Assembly (NCBI GenBank): GCA_955652025.1
Contig: CATPAO010000151.1
Coordinates: forward strand, 1-7,424
DNA from: Casimicrobiaceae bacterium
GTDB taxonomy: Bacteria > Pseudomonadota > Gammaproteobacteria > Burkholderiales > Casimicrobiaceae
DNA length: 7,424 bases
Direction: 5' to 3'
The notes below the pieces were generated by a model, which was not told where the DNA came from, ran no database searches, and was given only the letters and a program-made list of their open reading frames with translations. Within the stretch, counting starts at the first letter, position 1, and every line of letters begins with the position of its first letter. Both the position numbers and the translations under genes were made by a program. This document shows, piece after piece, positions 1 through 6,942 of the stretch.

Positions 1-740
1 ATTCGCCACGATTCTTCGTTGACGACGAGGTCGCCGAGTTGATCGCAGGCAGCGAATTCGCGCTGCCGCACTCGGCCGCGCACCACGCTGTCAACGTTCT
101 TCGGCTGCGTGCGGGCGATGCGCTGACGCTCTTTACCGGTCGCGGTGGCGAGTTTGCCGCGACCCTCGTCGCCGTCGACCGACGCCACGTCAAAGCGCGC
201 GTCGATACGTTTCTCGCGATCGAGCGCGAATCGGCGATTTCCGTGACGCTGGTGCAGAGTCTCGCGGCGAACGATCCGATGGACATCGCGCTTCGCAAGG
301 CGGTCGAGCTCGGTGCCGTGGCGATCCGGCCGATCGTGACGGAGCGTAGCGCACGATGGCCCGGCGGCGATCGCGGAGTGCACCGGCTGGCCCGCTGGCG
401 GCAACTCGCGGTCGCGGCCTGCGAGCAGTGCGGTCGCAATCGTGTGCCGGAGGTGCAGGATGCGGTGCACTGGTCCGACTGGCTCGCGAAACGCGACGTG
501 GCGCGTACGGGAATCGTGCTGTCGCCGACCGGTGTGCGCTCGCTCGCGGAGCTCCCGCGGCCGTCGAGTGGCATCGACGTCGCTGTCGGTGCGGAAGGCG
601 GCTTTACCGACGCGGAAATCGCCGCAGCGGCCGCAGCCGGCGTGGTTGCTGTGCGCCTGGGACCGCGCGTTGTGCGTACCGAAACGGCGGGTGTGGCCGC
701 GCTGGCCGCCATCCATGCGTTGTGGGGTGATTTTCGATGA
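1..740 (+). CDS. rsmE: RsmE, 16S rRNA m3U1498 methyltransferase (5' edge missing)
   Basis: RsmE methylates N3 of U1498 in helix 44 of 16S rRNA, using S-adenosylmethionine on the assembled 30S subunit. The frame is open from base 3 and gives 245 visible residues, against about 240-250 for the family. It begins SPRFFVDDEVAEL, the usual RsmE N-terminus just after the start, so the true start lies a few bases left of the window. The TTG at 39 would remove this conserved end and is not the start. An N-terminal PUA-like domain (about 1-75, with RLRAGDALTLFTGRGGEF) is followed by the SPOUT domain: KAVELG, then ACEQCGRNRVPEV around residue 139, then the knot segment GAEGGFTDAE (about 196-205) and RLGPRVVRTETAG. 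The knot motif is normally GPEGG; here its proline is alanine. The TGA stop is 25 bases from the converging stress-protein gene. Family identification is secure; the effect of the substitution is unknown. Confidence 0.95.
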   Translation, partial: SPRFFVDDEVAELIAGSEFALPHSAAHHAVNVLRLRAGDALTLFTGRGGEFAATLVAVDRRHVKARVDTFLAIERESAISVTLVQSLAANDPMDIALRKAVELGAVAIRPIVTERSARWPGGDRGVHRLARWRQLAVAACEQCGRNRVPEVQDAVHWSDWLAKRDVARTGIVLSPTGVRSLAELPRPSSGIDVAVGAEGGFTDAEIAAAAAAGVVAVRLGPRVVRTETAGVAALAAIHALWGDFR

Positions 741-765
741 CGCTGGCGCGATCCGCGATCGGCCT

Positions 766-1209
766 CTATTTCGCCAACGGCTCCCCGGCGAGGAGGATGC
801 TGCACTTGACGCGCTCGATCAGCAAGGCGTCGACTGAGCCGCGCCACCAGCGCATCGCCCATTTCTTGCTGCGCTTGTGGCCGATGACCAGAAGGTCGAT
901 CGACAACGTCTCGCAGAGGCGCGTGATGACGTCGACCGGCTCGCCGTCCAGCAAATGCGTGGTCACCGCGAACCCGCGCTCGGTCAACCGCGCCGCCGCT
1001 GCCTTGAGGTCGGCTTCGCTGCGGCTGCGATCGACCTCGAGCGTCGGCGCCGGGACGAATTCGCCGGCCAAAAGATAAGGCGAAGGATCGTGCAGCACGC
1101 AGGCCAGATGCACTTGGCGGTCGGCCTGCGGCGTCAAATGGACGCATTCGTCGACGGCGAGCCTGGACTCGGGCGAACCGTCGTAGGCGACGAGAATCTT
1201 CCGGTACAT
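766..1209 (-). CDS. Universal stress protein, UspA family
   Basis: A single-domain 147-residue Usp, a cytoplasmic family that usually dimerises and in many members binds ATP. It opens MYRKILVAYDGSPESRLAVDE, the standard first strand and helix. Near the C-terminus DLLVIGHKRSKKW...RGSVDALLIERVKCSILLA (about 105-141) matches the nucleotide-binding loop. The classical pattern G-x2-G-x9-G-S/T is modified, with Arg at the second glycine (113) and the final GS at 124-125; this GHKR-type loop is, I believe, common in one Usp subgroup. The ATG at 1209 was chosen because the family N-terminus starts there and a perfect GGAGGT lies 4 bases upstream. The frame stays open for about 400 codons upstream, but that part is antisense-like shadow inside the exporter gene, so this is not a fusion. 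It is probably translated by coupling to the exporter. Its specific role is not evident. Confidence 0.93.
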   Translation of the reverse strand: MYRKILVAYDGSPESRLAVDECVHLTPQADRQVHLACVLHDPSPYLLAGEFVPAPTLEVDRSRSEADLKAAAARLTERGFAVTTHLLDGEPVDVITRLCETLSIDLLVIGHKRSKKWAMRWWRGSVDALLIERVKCSILLAGEPLAK

Positions 1210-1211
1210 GG

Positions 1212-1221
1212 CTACCTCCCC
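1212..1221 (-). promoter_or_regulatory. Shine-Dalgarno of the stress-protein gene overlapping the exporter stop codon
   Basis: The minus strand reads GGGGAGGTAGCCATG. The GGAGGT core (1214-1219) shares its last T with the TAG stop of the upstream exporter (1212-1214), and the ATG follows two bases after that stop. This is the strongest ribosome-binding site in the window. It fixes the Usp start and suggests that ribosomes finishing the exporter can reinitiate on the stress-protein gene. Confidence 0.85.
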
Positions 1222-2570
1222 AGTTTGCCAATCGACCACGCCGGAATGATAGCCACCGCGAACGCCAACGTCACGAGGGCGAAGCATTCGTGGAACGCCC
1301 CGACCGCCGTCGCCGGCCCATAAACGCTGAGCCGCCACCCGAGAACGACGGCCAGCAGGTTCACCCCCACGGCGCCGCCCAGCTGCCGGACGAAATTCAC
1401 CGACGACGACGCGTAAGCGAGCTCGGTGCCCGAAAGCGACTGGACGGCGCCGACGTTGAGCGCGGGAATCAGCATGCCGAGGCCCACGCGCCCGATGACG
1501 AGCCAAAGGGCCAGCAGCCAGAACGCGGTGGCGGCGCCGGAGAACGCCAGCAGCAGGCTCGACGAGGCGAACAACACGAGCCCCGCGATGATCACATACC
1601 GTGGCTCCACGCGGTCGGCGAGGCGCCCTCCGACCGCGATGGCGAATGCCAAGGCGATGCCCGGCGGCAGCAGCAGGTAGCCCGCCCGGGTCGCGTTGTA
1701 GGCGGCGATGTCTTGCACGAATACGGGCACCAGGTAGGTCGTGCCGAACAGGCCCAGACCGTAGGCGAACGAGACGATCGACGCCGACGCGAATGCGCGA
1801 TGCCGGAACAGCCGCAATGCGAGCAGCGGCGCAGGCGCGCGGCCCTCCCAGGCGAGAAACGCCACGGCGAGCCCGCCACTCGCGGCGGCGAGGCCGAGCA
1901 GCGCCGGCGACAGCCAACCGGCGCGATGCCCGACGATCGGGACATTGAGCATCGCCACCAGGCTCGCGATCAGCAACAGCGTTCCTTGCCAATCGAACCG
2001 TGGCCGCACCGCGGCGCGCATATCCGGCAATGTCACCCAACCCATTGCGAGGCCGGCGAGGCTGAACGGCACCGGCAGCAGGAAAATGGAGCGCCAGCCG
2101 AAGGCGTCGACCATCGCGCCGCCTAGCGCGGGCCCGATCGCCGGCGCGAGCACGATGCCGAAGCCGTACAGGCTCATCGCGCGGCCACGCTCGTCGGCGG
2201 GAAACACGCGGAACAGCGCGACCATCGCGAGCGGTTGCAACACACCGGCGGCCGCGCCCTGCAGCACGCGCGCGGCGATCAGCGCATCGGCGCTCCATGC
2301 GACGGCGCCCAATGCGGACGCGGCTAGGAACAGCGCAAGCGACGCGACGAACGTGGAGCGTTCGCCCCACGTCTCGATGCTCCATGCGGTAGCGAGCATC
2401 GTGGTCGTCGTCGCGGCGAGGAAGCCGGTCGACACCCATTGCACGGTGTCGTGACCGACGTGCAACTCCTGCATCATCGCGGGAAACGCGACGTTGACGA
2501 TCGTCGCGGCGAGAATCGTCGAGATGGTGCCGATCATCACCGTCGCGACGACGCGGACGCGCTCGGTCAT
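1212..2570 (-). CDS. MFS exporter, DHA2 (EmrB/QacA-like) family
   Basis: A 452-residue inner-membrane transporter that probably exports drugs or other small molecules by proton antiport. I count about 14 hydrophobic segments (starting near residues 8, 46, 72, 95, 130, 158, 194, 220, 260, 296, 326, 349, 393 and 426), the DHA2 topology, in a compact form. Visible motifs are motif B RVLQG (101-105) and motif C APAIGPALGG (142-151) followed by WRSIFLLPVPF. GGRLADR (314-320) is the motif-A-like loop in the second half. In segment 1 the usual LDxTIVNVALP reads LAATIVNVAFP, so the conserved Asp is Ala21. Loop 2-3 reads ETWGERST instead of the usual ADRxGRR. The ATG at 2570 gives a normal DHA2 N-terminus and has a modest AGGG 5 bases upstream. 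The gene lies 120 bases after holA and is tightly linked to the Usp gene. The substrate cannot be inferred, and I see no adjacent membrane-fusion or regulator gene. Confidence 0.9.
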   Translation of the reverse strand: MTERVRVVATVMIGTISTILAATIVNVAFPAMMQELHVGHDTVQWVSTGFLAATTTTMLATAWSIETWGERSTFVASLALFLAASALGAVAWSADALIAARVLQGAAAGVLQPLAMVALFRVFPADERGRAMSLYGFGIVLAPAIGPALGGAMVDAFGWRSIFLLPVPFSLAGLAMGWVTLPDMRAAVRPRFDWQGTLLLIASLVAMLNVPIVGHRAGWLSPALLGLAAASGGLAVAFLAWEGRAPAPLLALRLFRHRAFASASIVSFAYGLGLFGTTYLVPVFVQDIAAYNATRAGYLLLPPGIALAFAIAVGGRLADRVEPRYVIIAGLVLFASSSLLLAFSGAATAFWLLALWLVIGRVGLGMLIPALNVGAVQSLSGTELAYASSSVNFVRQLGGAVGVNLLAVVLGWRLSVYGPATAVGAFHECFALVTLAFAVAIIPAWSIGKLGR

Positions 2571-2596
2571 AGGAACCCTACGCTTGCGGCTATCGC
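2568..2596. repeat. Direct repeat, copy 1, carrying the exporter start codon
   Basis: On the plus strand it shares ACGCTTGCGGCT(A/C)TCGC with copy 2: 17 bases (2580-2596) with one mismatch. The similarity continues loosely through the CAT at 2568-2570, which is the exporter's ATG on the minus strand. Thus the start codon and its AGGG ribosome site fall inside the repeat. Confidence 0.75.
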
Positions 2597-2602
2597 CGCT
2601 GC

Positions 2603-2650
2603 GCTGCCCCCCGAGAGGGGGAGCACCCGCGCCTTGGCCCGGCGGTGCTC
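2603..2650. other. Two overlapping inverted repeats with mutually exclusive hairpins
   Basis: Hairpin 1 (2603-2624): GCT plus CCCCC pairs with GGGGG plus AGC around a GAGA loop, with a two-base bulge. Hairpin 2 (2621-2650): GAGCACC pairs perfectly with GGTGCTC around a 16-base loop. Both need the GAGC at 2621-2624, so they cannot form together. In the minus-strand mRNA they lie in the leader of the exporter gene, 30-80 bases from its start codon. Confidence 0.6.
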
Positions 2651-2679
2651 ATTGGGACACCCACGCTTGCGGCTCTCGC
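2650..2679. repeat. Direct repeat, copy 2
   Basis: Matches copy 1 with an 83-base offset: 2663-2679 against 2580-2596, one mismatch. It also carries a CAT (2650-2652) at the corresponding position, but no long gene follows from that ATG on the minus strand. Confidence 0.75.
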
Positions 2680-2690
2680 ACCGCCCGGAG

Positions 2691-3722
2691 CTATCCCGGC
2701 AAGGCGAGCGGCCGCGCCGGATGGCCGGACAGCGTGAGCGCCGCAGCGGCGATTTCTTCCCATGCGCTGCCGCGACCCAATCCTTTGGCGAGCGCGTCGA
2801 CCCGGGCGAGATGAACGAGGAGCGGCCCGACGCTCTGAGGCGCGACGCGGCGCGCGGCGCGCTCAAGCGCGGCCTGCCGCTTGCCCCAGACGCGCGCATT
2901 GCGGACGGCGGTCGCGACCGGCACGCCGCTCTTCATCGCGGCGTGAACGCCGGCGAGCGCATGCAAGTCCTCGCCCATTTGCCATACAGCGAGCGTGATC
3001 GATTCGCCTTCCGCCTCGAGCGCCACGAGAATCCGCAGCGCGCGTTCGGCGTCGCCCTCGAGCCACGCCGCGGACAATTGGAACACGTCGTAGCGTGCGA
3101 CGTCGGCCACGATCGCCGACACTGCATCCAGCGCCAATGCGCCTTCCGGCAACAGCAACGCCAACTGCTCGATTTCCTGCCGCGCGGCGAGCAGATTGCC
3201 CTCGCAGTGATCGGCGAGAAAGGCGAGAACGTCGCTCGATGCGCGCTGGTTCTGGCGCGCGAGGCGCGCTGCGATCCAGGCGGGCATTGCGTCGCGCTCG
3301 ACCGGTTGCACGGCGACGGTCACACCCGCCTGCGCGAGCGCCGTGAACCACGCCGACGCTTGGGTCGCGCGGTCGAGTCTTGGCAGCGTGATCAGCGTCA
3401 CATTGTCGGGATTGGGATTGCCCGCGTAGGCCTCGAGCGCCTTGCCACCCTCGACCCCGGGCTTTCCTCCGGGAATCCGCAAGTCGACCAGCCTGCGGCT
3501 GCCGAAGAGCCCGAGATTGGCGTTGGCGCCGATGAAGGCATCCCATTTGAAGCCGGGCTCCACGACGATGACGTCGCGCAGGTCGCAACCGCCCTCACGC
3601 GCCGCCGCGCGAATCGCGTCGCCGACCTCGAGCGCCGTCAGCGGCTCGTCGCCGTGGACCACATAGAGCGGGGCGAGCTTGCGGGCCAGATGGACGGCGA
3701 GGTCGTCCGGTCGGACTTGCAC
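2691..3722 (-). CDS. holA: DNA polymerase III subunit delta
   Basis: Delta is the clamp-opening wrench of the clamp loader (delta, delta', tau/gamma); it binds the beta sliding clamp and helps load it on primed DNA. The protein has 343 residues, the normal length. The N-terminus MQVRPDDLAVHLARKLAPLYVVHGDEP is typical of betaproteobacterial HolA. Residues 68-75, containing GLFGS, match the beta-binding loop, with Leu72-Phe73 as the expected clamp-contacting pair. The middle AAA+-like part includes DHCEGNLLAARQEIEQLALL (171-190), and the helical collar domain ends with LAKGLGRGSAWEEI (311-324). Walker-type ATP binding is absent, as expected for delta. The start is GTG at 3722, chosen because the family sequence begins there; upstream is a weak AGG that overlaps the lptE TAG stop, 7 bases away. 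It is cotranscribed with lptE and leuS. Confidence 0.95.
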   Translation of the reverse strand: MQVRPDDLAVHLARKLAPLYVVHGDEPLTALEVGDAIRAAAREGGCDLRDVIVVEPGFKWDAFIGANANLGLFGSRRLVDLRIPGGKPGVEGGKALEAYAGNPNPDNVTLITLPRLDRATQASAWFTALAQAGVTVAVQPVERDAMPAWIAARLARQNQRASSDVLAFLADHCEGNLLAARQEIEQLALLLPEGALALDAVSAIVADVARYDVFQLSAAWLEGDAERALRILVALEAEGESITLAVWQMGEDLHALAGVHAAMKSGVPVATAVRNARVWGKRQAALERAARRVAPQSVGPLLVHLARVDALAKGLGRGSAWEEIAAAALTLSGHPARPLALPG

Positions 3723-3729
3723 GCGGAGC

Positions 3730-4287
3730 CTACGCCGGTTTGCGCGCGGCCTGCAATCGGCGGATCAACTGCGCGATGGCGTCGCTTTGCATTTCCCGCA
3801 ACAGTCGCTGCTCTTCGATGTCGCGCGCGAGGACTTCGGACTCGTTGAACGTATAGGCGCGCCGGATGAGGATTTCACCCGGCGGCAGCCACTCGACGCC
3901 ATCGGCGTCGTGCAGGCGGAAGGTGACGCGCATCACCAGCTGAAATTCGCGCACGCTGCCGCCGCCGGAGAGCGACAGCACGTCCTTCTCGTCGCCGATC
4001 GGCGGTATGTCCAGGATCACCTGCGCGCCCGCGGCCGTCGGCGCGACTTTGGCGCTGCTGCCGGCCTCGAGCGCGCGCTTCAATTCCGCATCGAAGGCCG
4101 GCGCGCCGGTCGTGTTGATGTAGAGCGACGAGAAGGCATACGTCGCCTGCCCCCGCAAGTGGAAACCGCAGCCGACGAGCCCGCCCGAGAGAACGAGCAC
4201 GACGAGCCATCGAGCGAAGTTCGATCGGCTTGCGGGCTCGTCGTCCCCGCAGAGGCGGGGATCCATTGTCGTTTTAGACGACCACAT
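3730..4287 (-). CDS. lptE: LPS-assembly lipoprotein LptE
   Basis: LptE (RlpB) is an outer-membrane lipoprotein that plugs the LptD barrel and helps insert lipopolysaccharide into the outer leaflet. The 185-residue product has a hydrophobic signal ([14 protein letters not shown]) with lipobox LVGC, Cys40 being the lipidated residue, followed by GFHLRG, the standard start of mature LptE. The C-terminal part has [37 protein letters not shown] (142-178), also typical. The start is taken as ATG at 4287, which overlaps the end of leuS by 14 bases and has GGGAAGG 7 bases upstream. A second ATG at 4266 (residue 8) has no ribosome site. Odd feature: residues about 8-17 ([10 protein letters not shown]) are encoded by a palindromic dispersed repeat, giving an unusually long signal-peptide n-region of about 25 residues. 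Family identity is firm; the start is less certain. Confidence 0.92.
   Translation of the reverse strand: MWSSKTTMDPRLCGDDEPASRSNFARWLVVLVLSGGLVGCGFHLRGQATYAFSSLYINTTGAPAFDAELKRALEAGSSAKVAPTAAGAQVILDIPPIGDEKDVLSLSGGGSVREFQLVMRVTFRLHDADGVEWLPPGEILIRRAYTFNESEVLARDIEEQRLLREMQSDAIAQLIRRLQAARKPA
4241..4266. repeat. Dispersed palindromic repeat, dRS3-like (CCCCGC-AGAG-GCGGGG)
   Basis: A perfect 6-bp inverted repeat (4245-4250 and 4255-4260) with an AGAG loop, flanked by TCGT and ATCCA. It matches the general form GTCATTCCCGCGNNNGCGGGAATCCA known from Neisseria (dRS3) and many Betaproteobacteria. Its other-frame translations give the familiar repeat-derived peptides WIPASAGTT and VVPAEAGIH. It begins at the leuS/lptE junction and reads into the lptE coding region. 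In the lptE mRNA it would form a stable hairpin right after the start codon. Confidence 0.8.
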
Positions 4288-6886
4288 TGACGAGCCTTCC
4301 CGGCACGACGACGACTTTCTTCACCGGCGCGCCGTTGGAGTGTTTCGCCACTTCGGCCGACGTGCGGGCCGCGTGCTCGATCGCCGCCTTGTCCGCCGCC
4401 GCCGGGACGACCAGCTTGCCGCGGAGTTTGCCATTCACTTGCAATACGAGCTCGATCTCGTCTTGCACGAGCGCTTGCGGGTCGACCTCGGGCCACGGCG
4501 CGTCGAGCAGGCTGCCGTGTTCGCCGGCCAGGCCCAAGTCCTGCCACAAGGTCCACGCCGCGTGCGGGACGACCGGATAGAGGACGCGCAGAAGGATCGA
4601 GAGCCCTTCGCGCAGCAGCACAGGTGTGCCGTCGGGGCGGTCCGCTACGCCTTCCAGCGTGTTCAGCATCTTCATGCCGGCGGAGACGACGGTGTTGTAT
4701 TTAATCCGTTCGTAGTCGTCGCTCGCTTGCCTCAATGCGAGATGTAGCTCGCGCCTTACGGCGCGCGTTGCCTCGCTTGCCGCTGGACCGCCGGCGCCCT
4801 TGATCGCGTCCGCATGCGTCTGCGCGAACGTCCACAGCCGCCGCAAAAAGCGCACGCCGCCTTCGACGCCGGCGTCCGACCATTCCATCGTATCTTCCGG
4901 CGACGACGCGAACATCACGAACATGCGCGCCGCATCGGCGCCATACTTGTCGACGATGTCCTGCGGATCGACGCCGTTCAGCTTCGATTTGGACATCGTG
5001 CCGAGCCCGCCGTACTCGACCGGTTGGCCGTCCGCCTTGAGCCGCGCGCCGACGACGTGTCCACTCGCATCGTGCACGGCTTCGACATCCGCGGGCGAGA
5101 AATAGTCGACGCCACCCTTGTCGGTGCGGCGGAAATAGCTGTGGTTCAGGACCATCCCTTGCGTGAGGAGTCGCGTGAACGGCTCGTCCATCCGCGCCAA
5201 GCCCAAGTCGCGCATGACCTTGGTCCAGAAGCGCGCGTAGAGCAGGTGCAGGATCGCGTGGGTGATGCCCCCTATGTACTGGTCCATCGGGTTCCAGAAA
5301 TCGTTGCGCGCATCGACCATCGACGGCGCATCGGGGCAGGCGTAGCGCATGTAGTACCACGCCGAATCGACGAACGTGTCCATCGTGTCGGTTTCGCGCT
5401 TCGCTGGCCGCCCGCATTGCGGGCAGGTCGTGTCGACGAAGTCGGCGCGCTTGGCGAGTGGGTTGCCGGTACCGTCGGGAATGCAATCCTCCGGCAGCAC
5501 GACCGGCAGATCGGATTCGGGCACCGGCACGTCGCCGCACGCGTCGCAATGGACGATCGGGATCGGCGTGCCCCAGTAGCGCTGGCGCGAGATCCCCCAG
5601 TCGCGGAGGCGAAACGTCGTCTTTTTCTCGCCCAGTCCCTTCGCCGCGAGATCGCGCGCGATCGCGTCGACGGCTGCCTGATGGCGAAGACCATCGTAGC
5701 GACCCGAGTTCACGCAATTTCCACGCTCGCGGTCCTCGTACCACGGTTGCCACGCGTCGGTTGAAAACGCTTCACCGTCGACGGCAATCACCTGCTTGAT
5801 CGGCAGCCCATATTTTTTGGCGAATTCGAAATCGCGCTGGTCATGACCGGGCACGCCCATGACGGCGCCGTCGCCGTAGCCCATCAGCACGTAGTTGCCC
5901 ACCCAGACGGGGACGCGCTCGCCGGTCAGCGGGTGGGTGACGAAAAGCCCCGTCGGCAGACCGCGCTTCTCCATCGTCGCGACATCGGCCTCGATCACGC
6001 TGCCACGCCGGCATTCGTCGACGAATGCGGCGAGTTTCGGGTTCGCCTGCGCGGCGTGCGCCGCCAGCGGATGCTCGGCGGCGACCGCGCAGAACGTCAC
6101 GCCCATGATCGTGGCGGCGCGCGTCGTGAACACGTTGAGCCGTCCGTCGGCGATCAGCGCCCCGCCGCGGTCGCGTATCTCGTGCGGAAACGCGAAGCGG
6201 ACGCCCTCGCTCTTCCCGATCCAGTTCGCCTGCATGACCTTCACGCGCTCGGGCCAGCCCGGCATCTTGTCGAGATAGGCGAGGAGCTCTTCGGCGTATT
6301 GCGTGATCCGCAGGTAATACATCGGGATCTCGCGCTTCTCGACCGGTGCGCCGGAGCGCCAGCCGCGGCCGTCGATCACCTGCTCGTTCGCGAGCACCGT
6401 CCGGTCGGCAGGGTCCCAGTTGACGATGCCGGTTTTCTTGTACGCGATGCCTGCCTCGAGCATCTTCAGGAAAAACCATTGGTTCCATTTGTAGTACGCG
6501 GGATCGCAGGTCGCGAATTCGCGCGACCAGTCGATCGCCCAGCCCATCGCCTGGCATTGCTTCTTCATGTAGGCGATGTTGTCGTACGTCCACTTCGCCG
6601 GCGCTTCGCGACTCTTGATCGCCGCGTTCTCGGCGGGCAAACCGAACGCGTCCCAGCCCATCGGCATCAGCACGTTGTACCCCTTCATGCGGAGATGCCG
6701 GTACATCATGTCGTTGATCGTGTAATTGCGCACGTGGCCCATGTGCAACTTGCCCGACGGGTAGGGAAGCATCGAAACGCAGTAATACTTCGGACGATCG
6801 GTGCGCTCGACGGCACGATACGCGTCGGCCGCGCGCCACGCGGCCTGCGCGGCGGCTTCGATTTCCTTGTGCTGATAGGGCTTCAT
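4274..6886 (-). CDS. leuS: Leucyl-tRNA synthetase
   Basis: Class I synthetase that charges tRNA-Leu in the cytoplasm and hydrolyses mischarged products in its CP1 domain. It has 870 residues, full length. In order: HIGH motif as HMGH (48-51) in [25 protein letters not shown] (77-90); CP1 editing domain about 225-415 with the threonine-rich motif TTRAAT (254-259) and [10 protein letters not shown] (347-356); WGTPIPI; a zinc-binding insertion with CDAC (447-450) and CPQC (488-491); [20 protein letters not shown] loop as TMSKSK (630-635); anticodon-binding domain and C-terminal domain ending at VNVVV. Unusual: TTRAAT replaces the usual TTRxDT, GGITHA (539-544) replaces GGIEHA, and SKSKLNG replaces SKSKNNG. 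The ATG at 6886 is the only possible start before an in-frame stop at 6944, but it has no recognisable Shine-Dalgarno. It is first in the leuS-lptE-holA operon. Confidence 0.97.
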   Translation of the reverse strand: MKPYQHKEIEAAAQAAWRAADAYRAVERTDRPKYYCVSMLPYPSGKLHMGHVRNYTINDMMYRHLRMKGYNVLMPMGWDAFGLPAENAAIKSREAPAKWTYDNIAYMKKQCQAMGWAIDWSREFATCDPAYYKWNQWFFLKMLEAGIAYKKTGIVNWDPADRTVLANEQVIDGRGWRSGAPVEKREIPMYYLRITQYAEELLAYLDKMPGWPERVKVMQANWIGKSEGVRFAFPHEIRDRGGALIADGRLNVFTTRAATIMGVTFCAVAAEHPLAAHAAQANPKLAAFVDECRRGSVIEADVATMEKRGLPTGLFVTHPLTGERVPVWVGNYVLMGYGDGAVMGVPGHDQRDFEFAKKYGLPIKQVIAVDGEAFSTDAWQPWYEDRERGNCVNSGRYDGLRHQAAVDAIARDLAAKGLGEKKTTFRLRDWGISRQRYWGTPIPIVHCDACGDVPVPESDLPVVLPEDCIPDGTGNPLAKRADFVDTTCPQCGRPAKRETDTMDTFVDSAWYYMRYACPDAPSMVDARNDFWNPMDQYIGGITHAILHLLYARFWTKVMRDLGLARMDEPFTRLLTQGMVLNHSYFRRTDKGGVDYFSPADVEAVHDASGHVVGARLKADGQPVEYGGLGTMSKSKLNGVDPQDIVDKYGADAARMFVMFASSPEDTMEWSDAGVEGGVRFLRRLWTFAQTHADAIKGAGGPAASEATRAVRRELHLALRQASDDYERIKYNTVVSAGMKMLNTLEGVADRPDGTPVLLREGLSILLRVLYPVVPHAAWTLWQDLGLAGEHGSLLDAPWPEVDPQALVQDEIELVLQVNGKLRGKLVVPAAADKAAIEHAARTSAEVAKHSNGAPVKKVVVVPGRLVNVVV
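4288..4301 (-). promoter_or_regulatory. Shine-Dalgarno for lptE inside the end of leuS
   Basis: The minus strand reads GGGAAGGCTCGTCAATG: a purine-rich GGGAAGG (4295-4301), a 7-base spacer, then ATG at 4287. It lies within the last codons of leuS and supports the upstream of the two possible lptE starts, implying translational coupling. Confidence 0.55.
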
Positions 6887-6922
6887 GACAACGTGGGGAT
6901 GCGACAGCGCCGCGTGCGGCCG

Positions 6923-6934
6923 TGCAAAATTGCA
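6923..6934. promoter_or_regulatory. Short palindrome in the leuS leader
   Basis: TGCAAAATTGCA is an inverted repeat with 5-base arms and a 2-base centre, just downstream of the -10 box and overlapping or next to the predicted start site. A second small inverted repeat, GCCGCGTGCGGC (6909-6920), follows in the leader. Either could be an operator or an RNA hairpin; nothing in the sequence decides this, and they may be chance. Confidence 0.3.
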
Positions 6935-6942
6935 AGTGCTTG

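Larger units (their letters stand above)
2568..2690. repeat. Repeat-rich spacer between holA and the exporter gene
   Basis: A spacer of about 120 bases, low in coding signal, built from two copies of a direct repeat flanking a GC-rich core able to form hairpins. The core (GCGCTGCCCCCCGAGAGGGG, then CGCCTTGGCCCGGCGGTGCTC) resembles a dispersed intergenic sequence I associate with Burkholderiales genomes. That resemblance is from memory. I see no -10/-35 pair on the minus strand and no U-tract, so it is neither a clear promoter nor a clear intrinsic terminator. A 20-codon open frame runs from an ATG at 2652 to a TAG at 2590 on the minus strand; it is probably chance. Confidence 0.7.

Noticed and set aside
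741..765. Possible bidirectional terminator between the convergent rsmE and Usp genes
   Set aside because: Only short GATC repeats are present; I could not build a convincing stem with a T-run.
737..1078. Plus-strand frame whose ATG overlaps the rsmE stop (ATGA), resembling a coupled downstream gene
   Set aside because: Only about ten codons precede the antisense of the Usp gene, and the rest mirrors it. At most it is a remnant of an older neighbour.
1290..2126. A 278-codon plus-strand frame opposite the MFS gene
   Set aside because: Highly charged shadow of a hydrophobic protein's antisense; no ribosome site or recognisable family.
766..2439. Long minus-strand open frame ending in the Usp domain, suggesting a large fusion protein
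   Set aside because: Everything upstream of the ATG at 1209 is the wrong frame of the MFS gene, which has clear family sequence in its own frame. The Usp start has a perfect ribosome site.
2603..2624. GC-rich hairpin as an intrinsic terminator after holA
   Set aside because: The stem is good but no U-tract follows on either strand; kept only as part of the repeat.
2439..3848. A 469-codon plus-strand open frame opposite holA and its flanks
   Set aside because: It is antisense to holA and spans the repeat spacer. Its Arg/Gly/His-rich composition is typical of a GC-rich shadow frame, and no family is recognisable.
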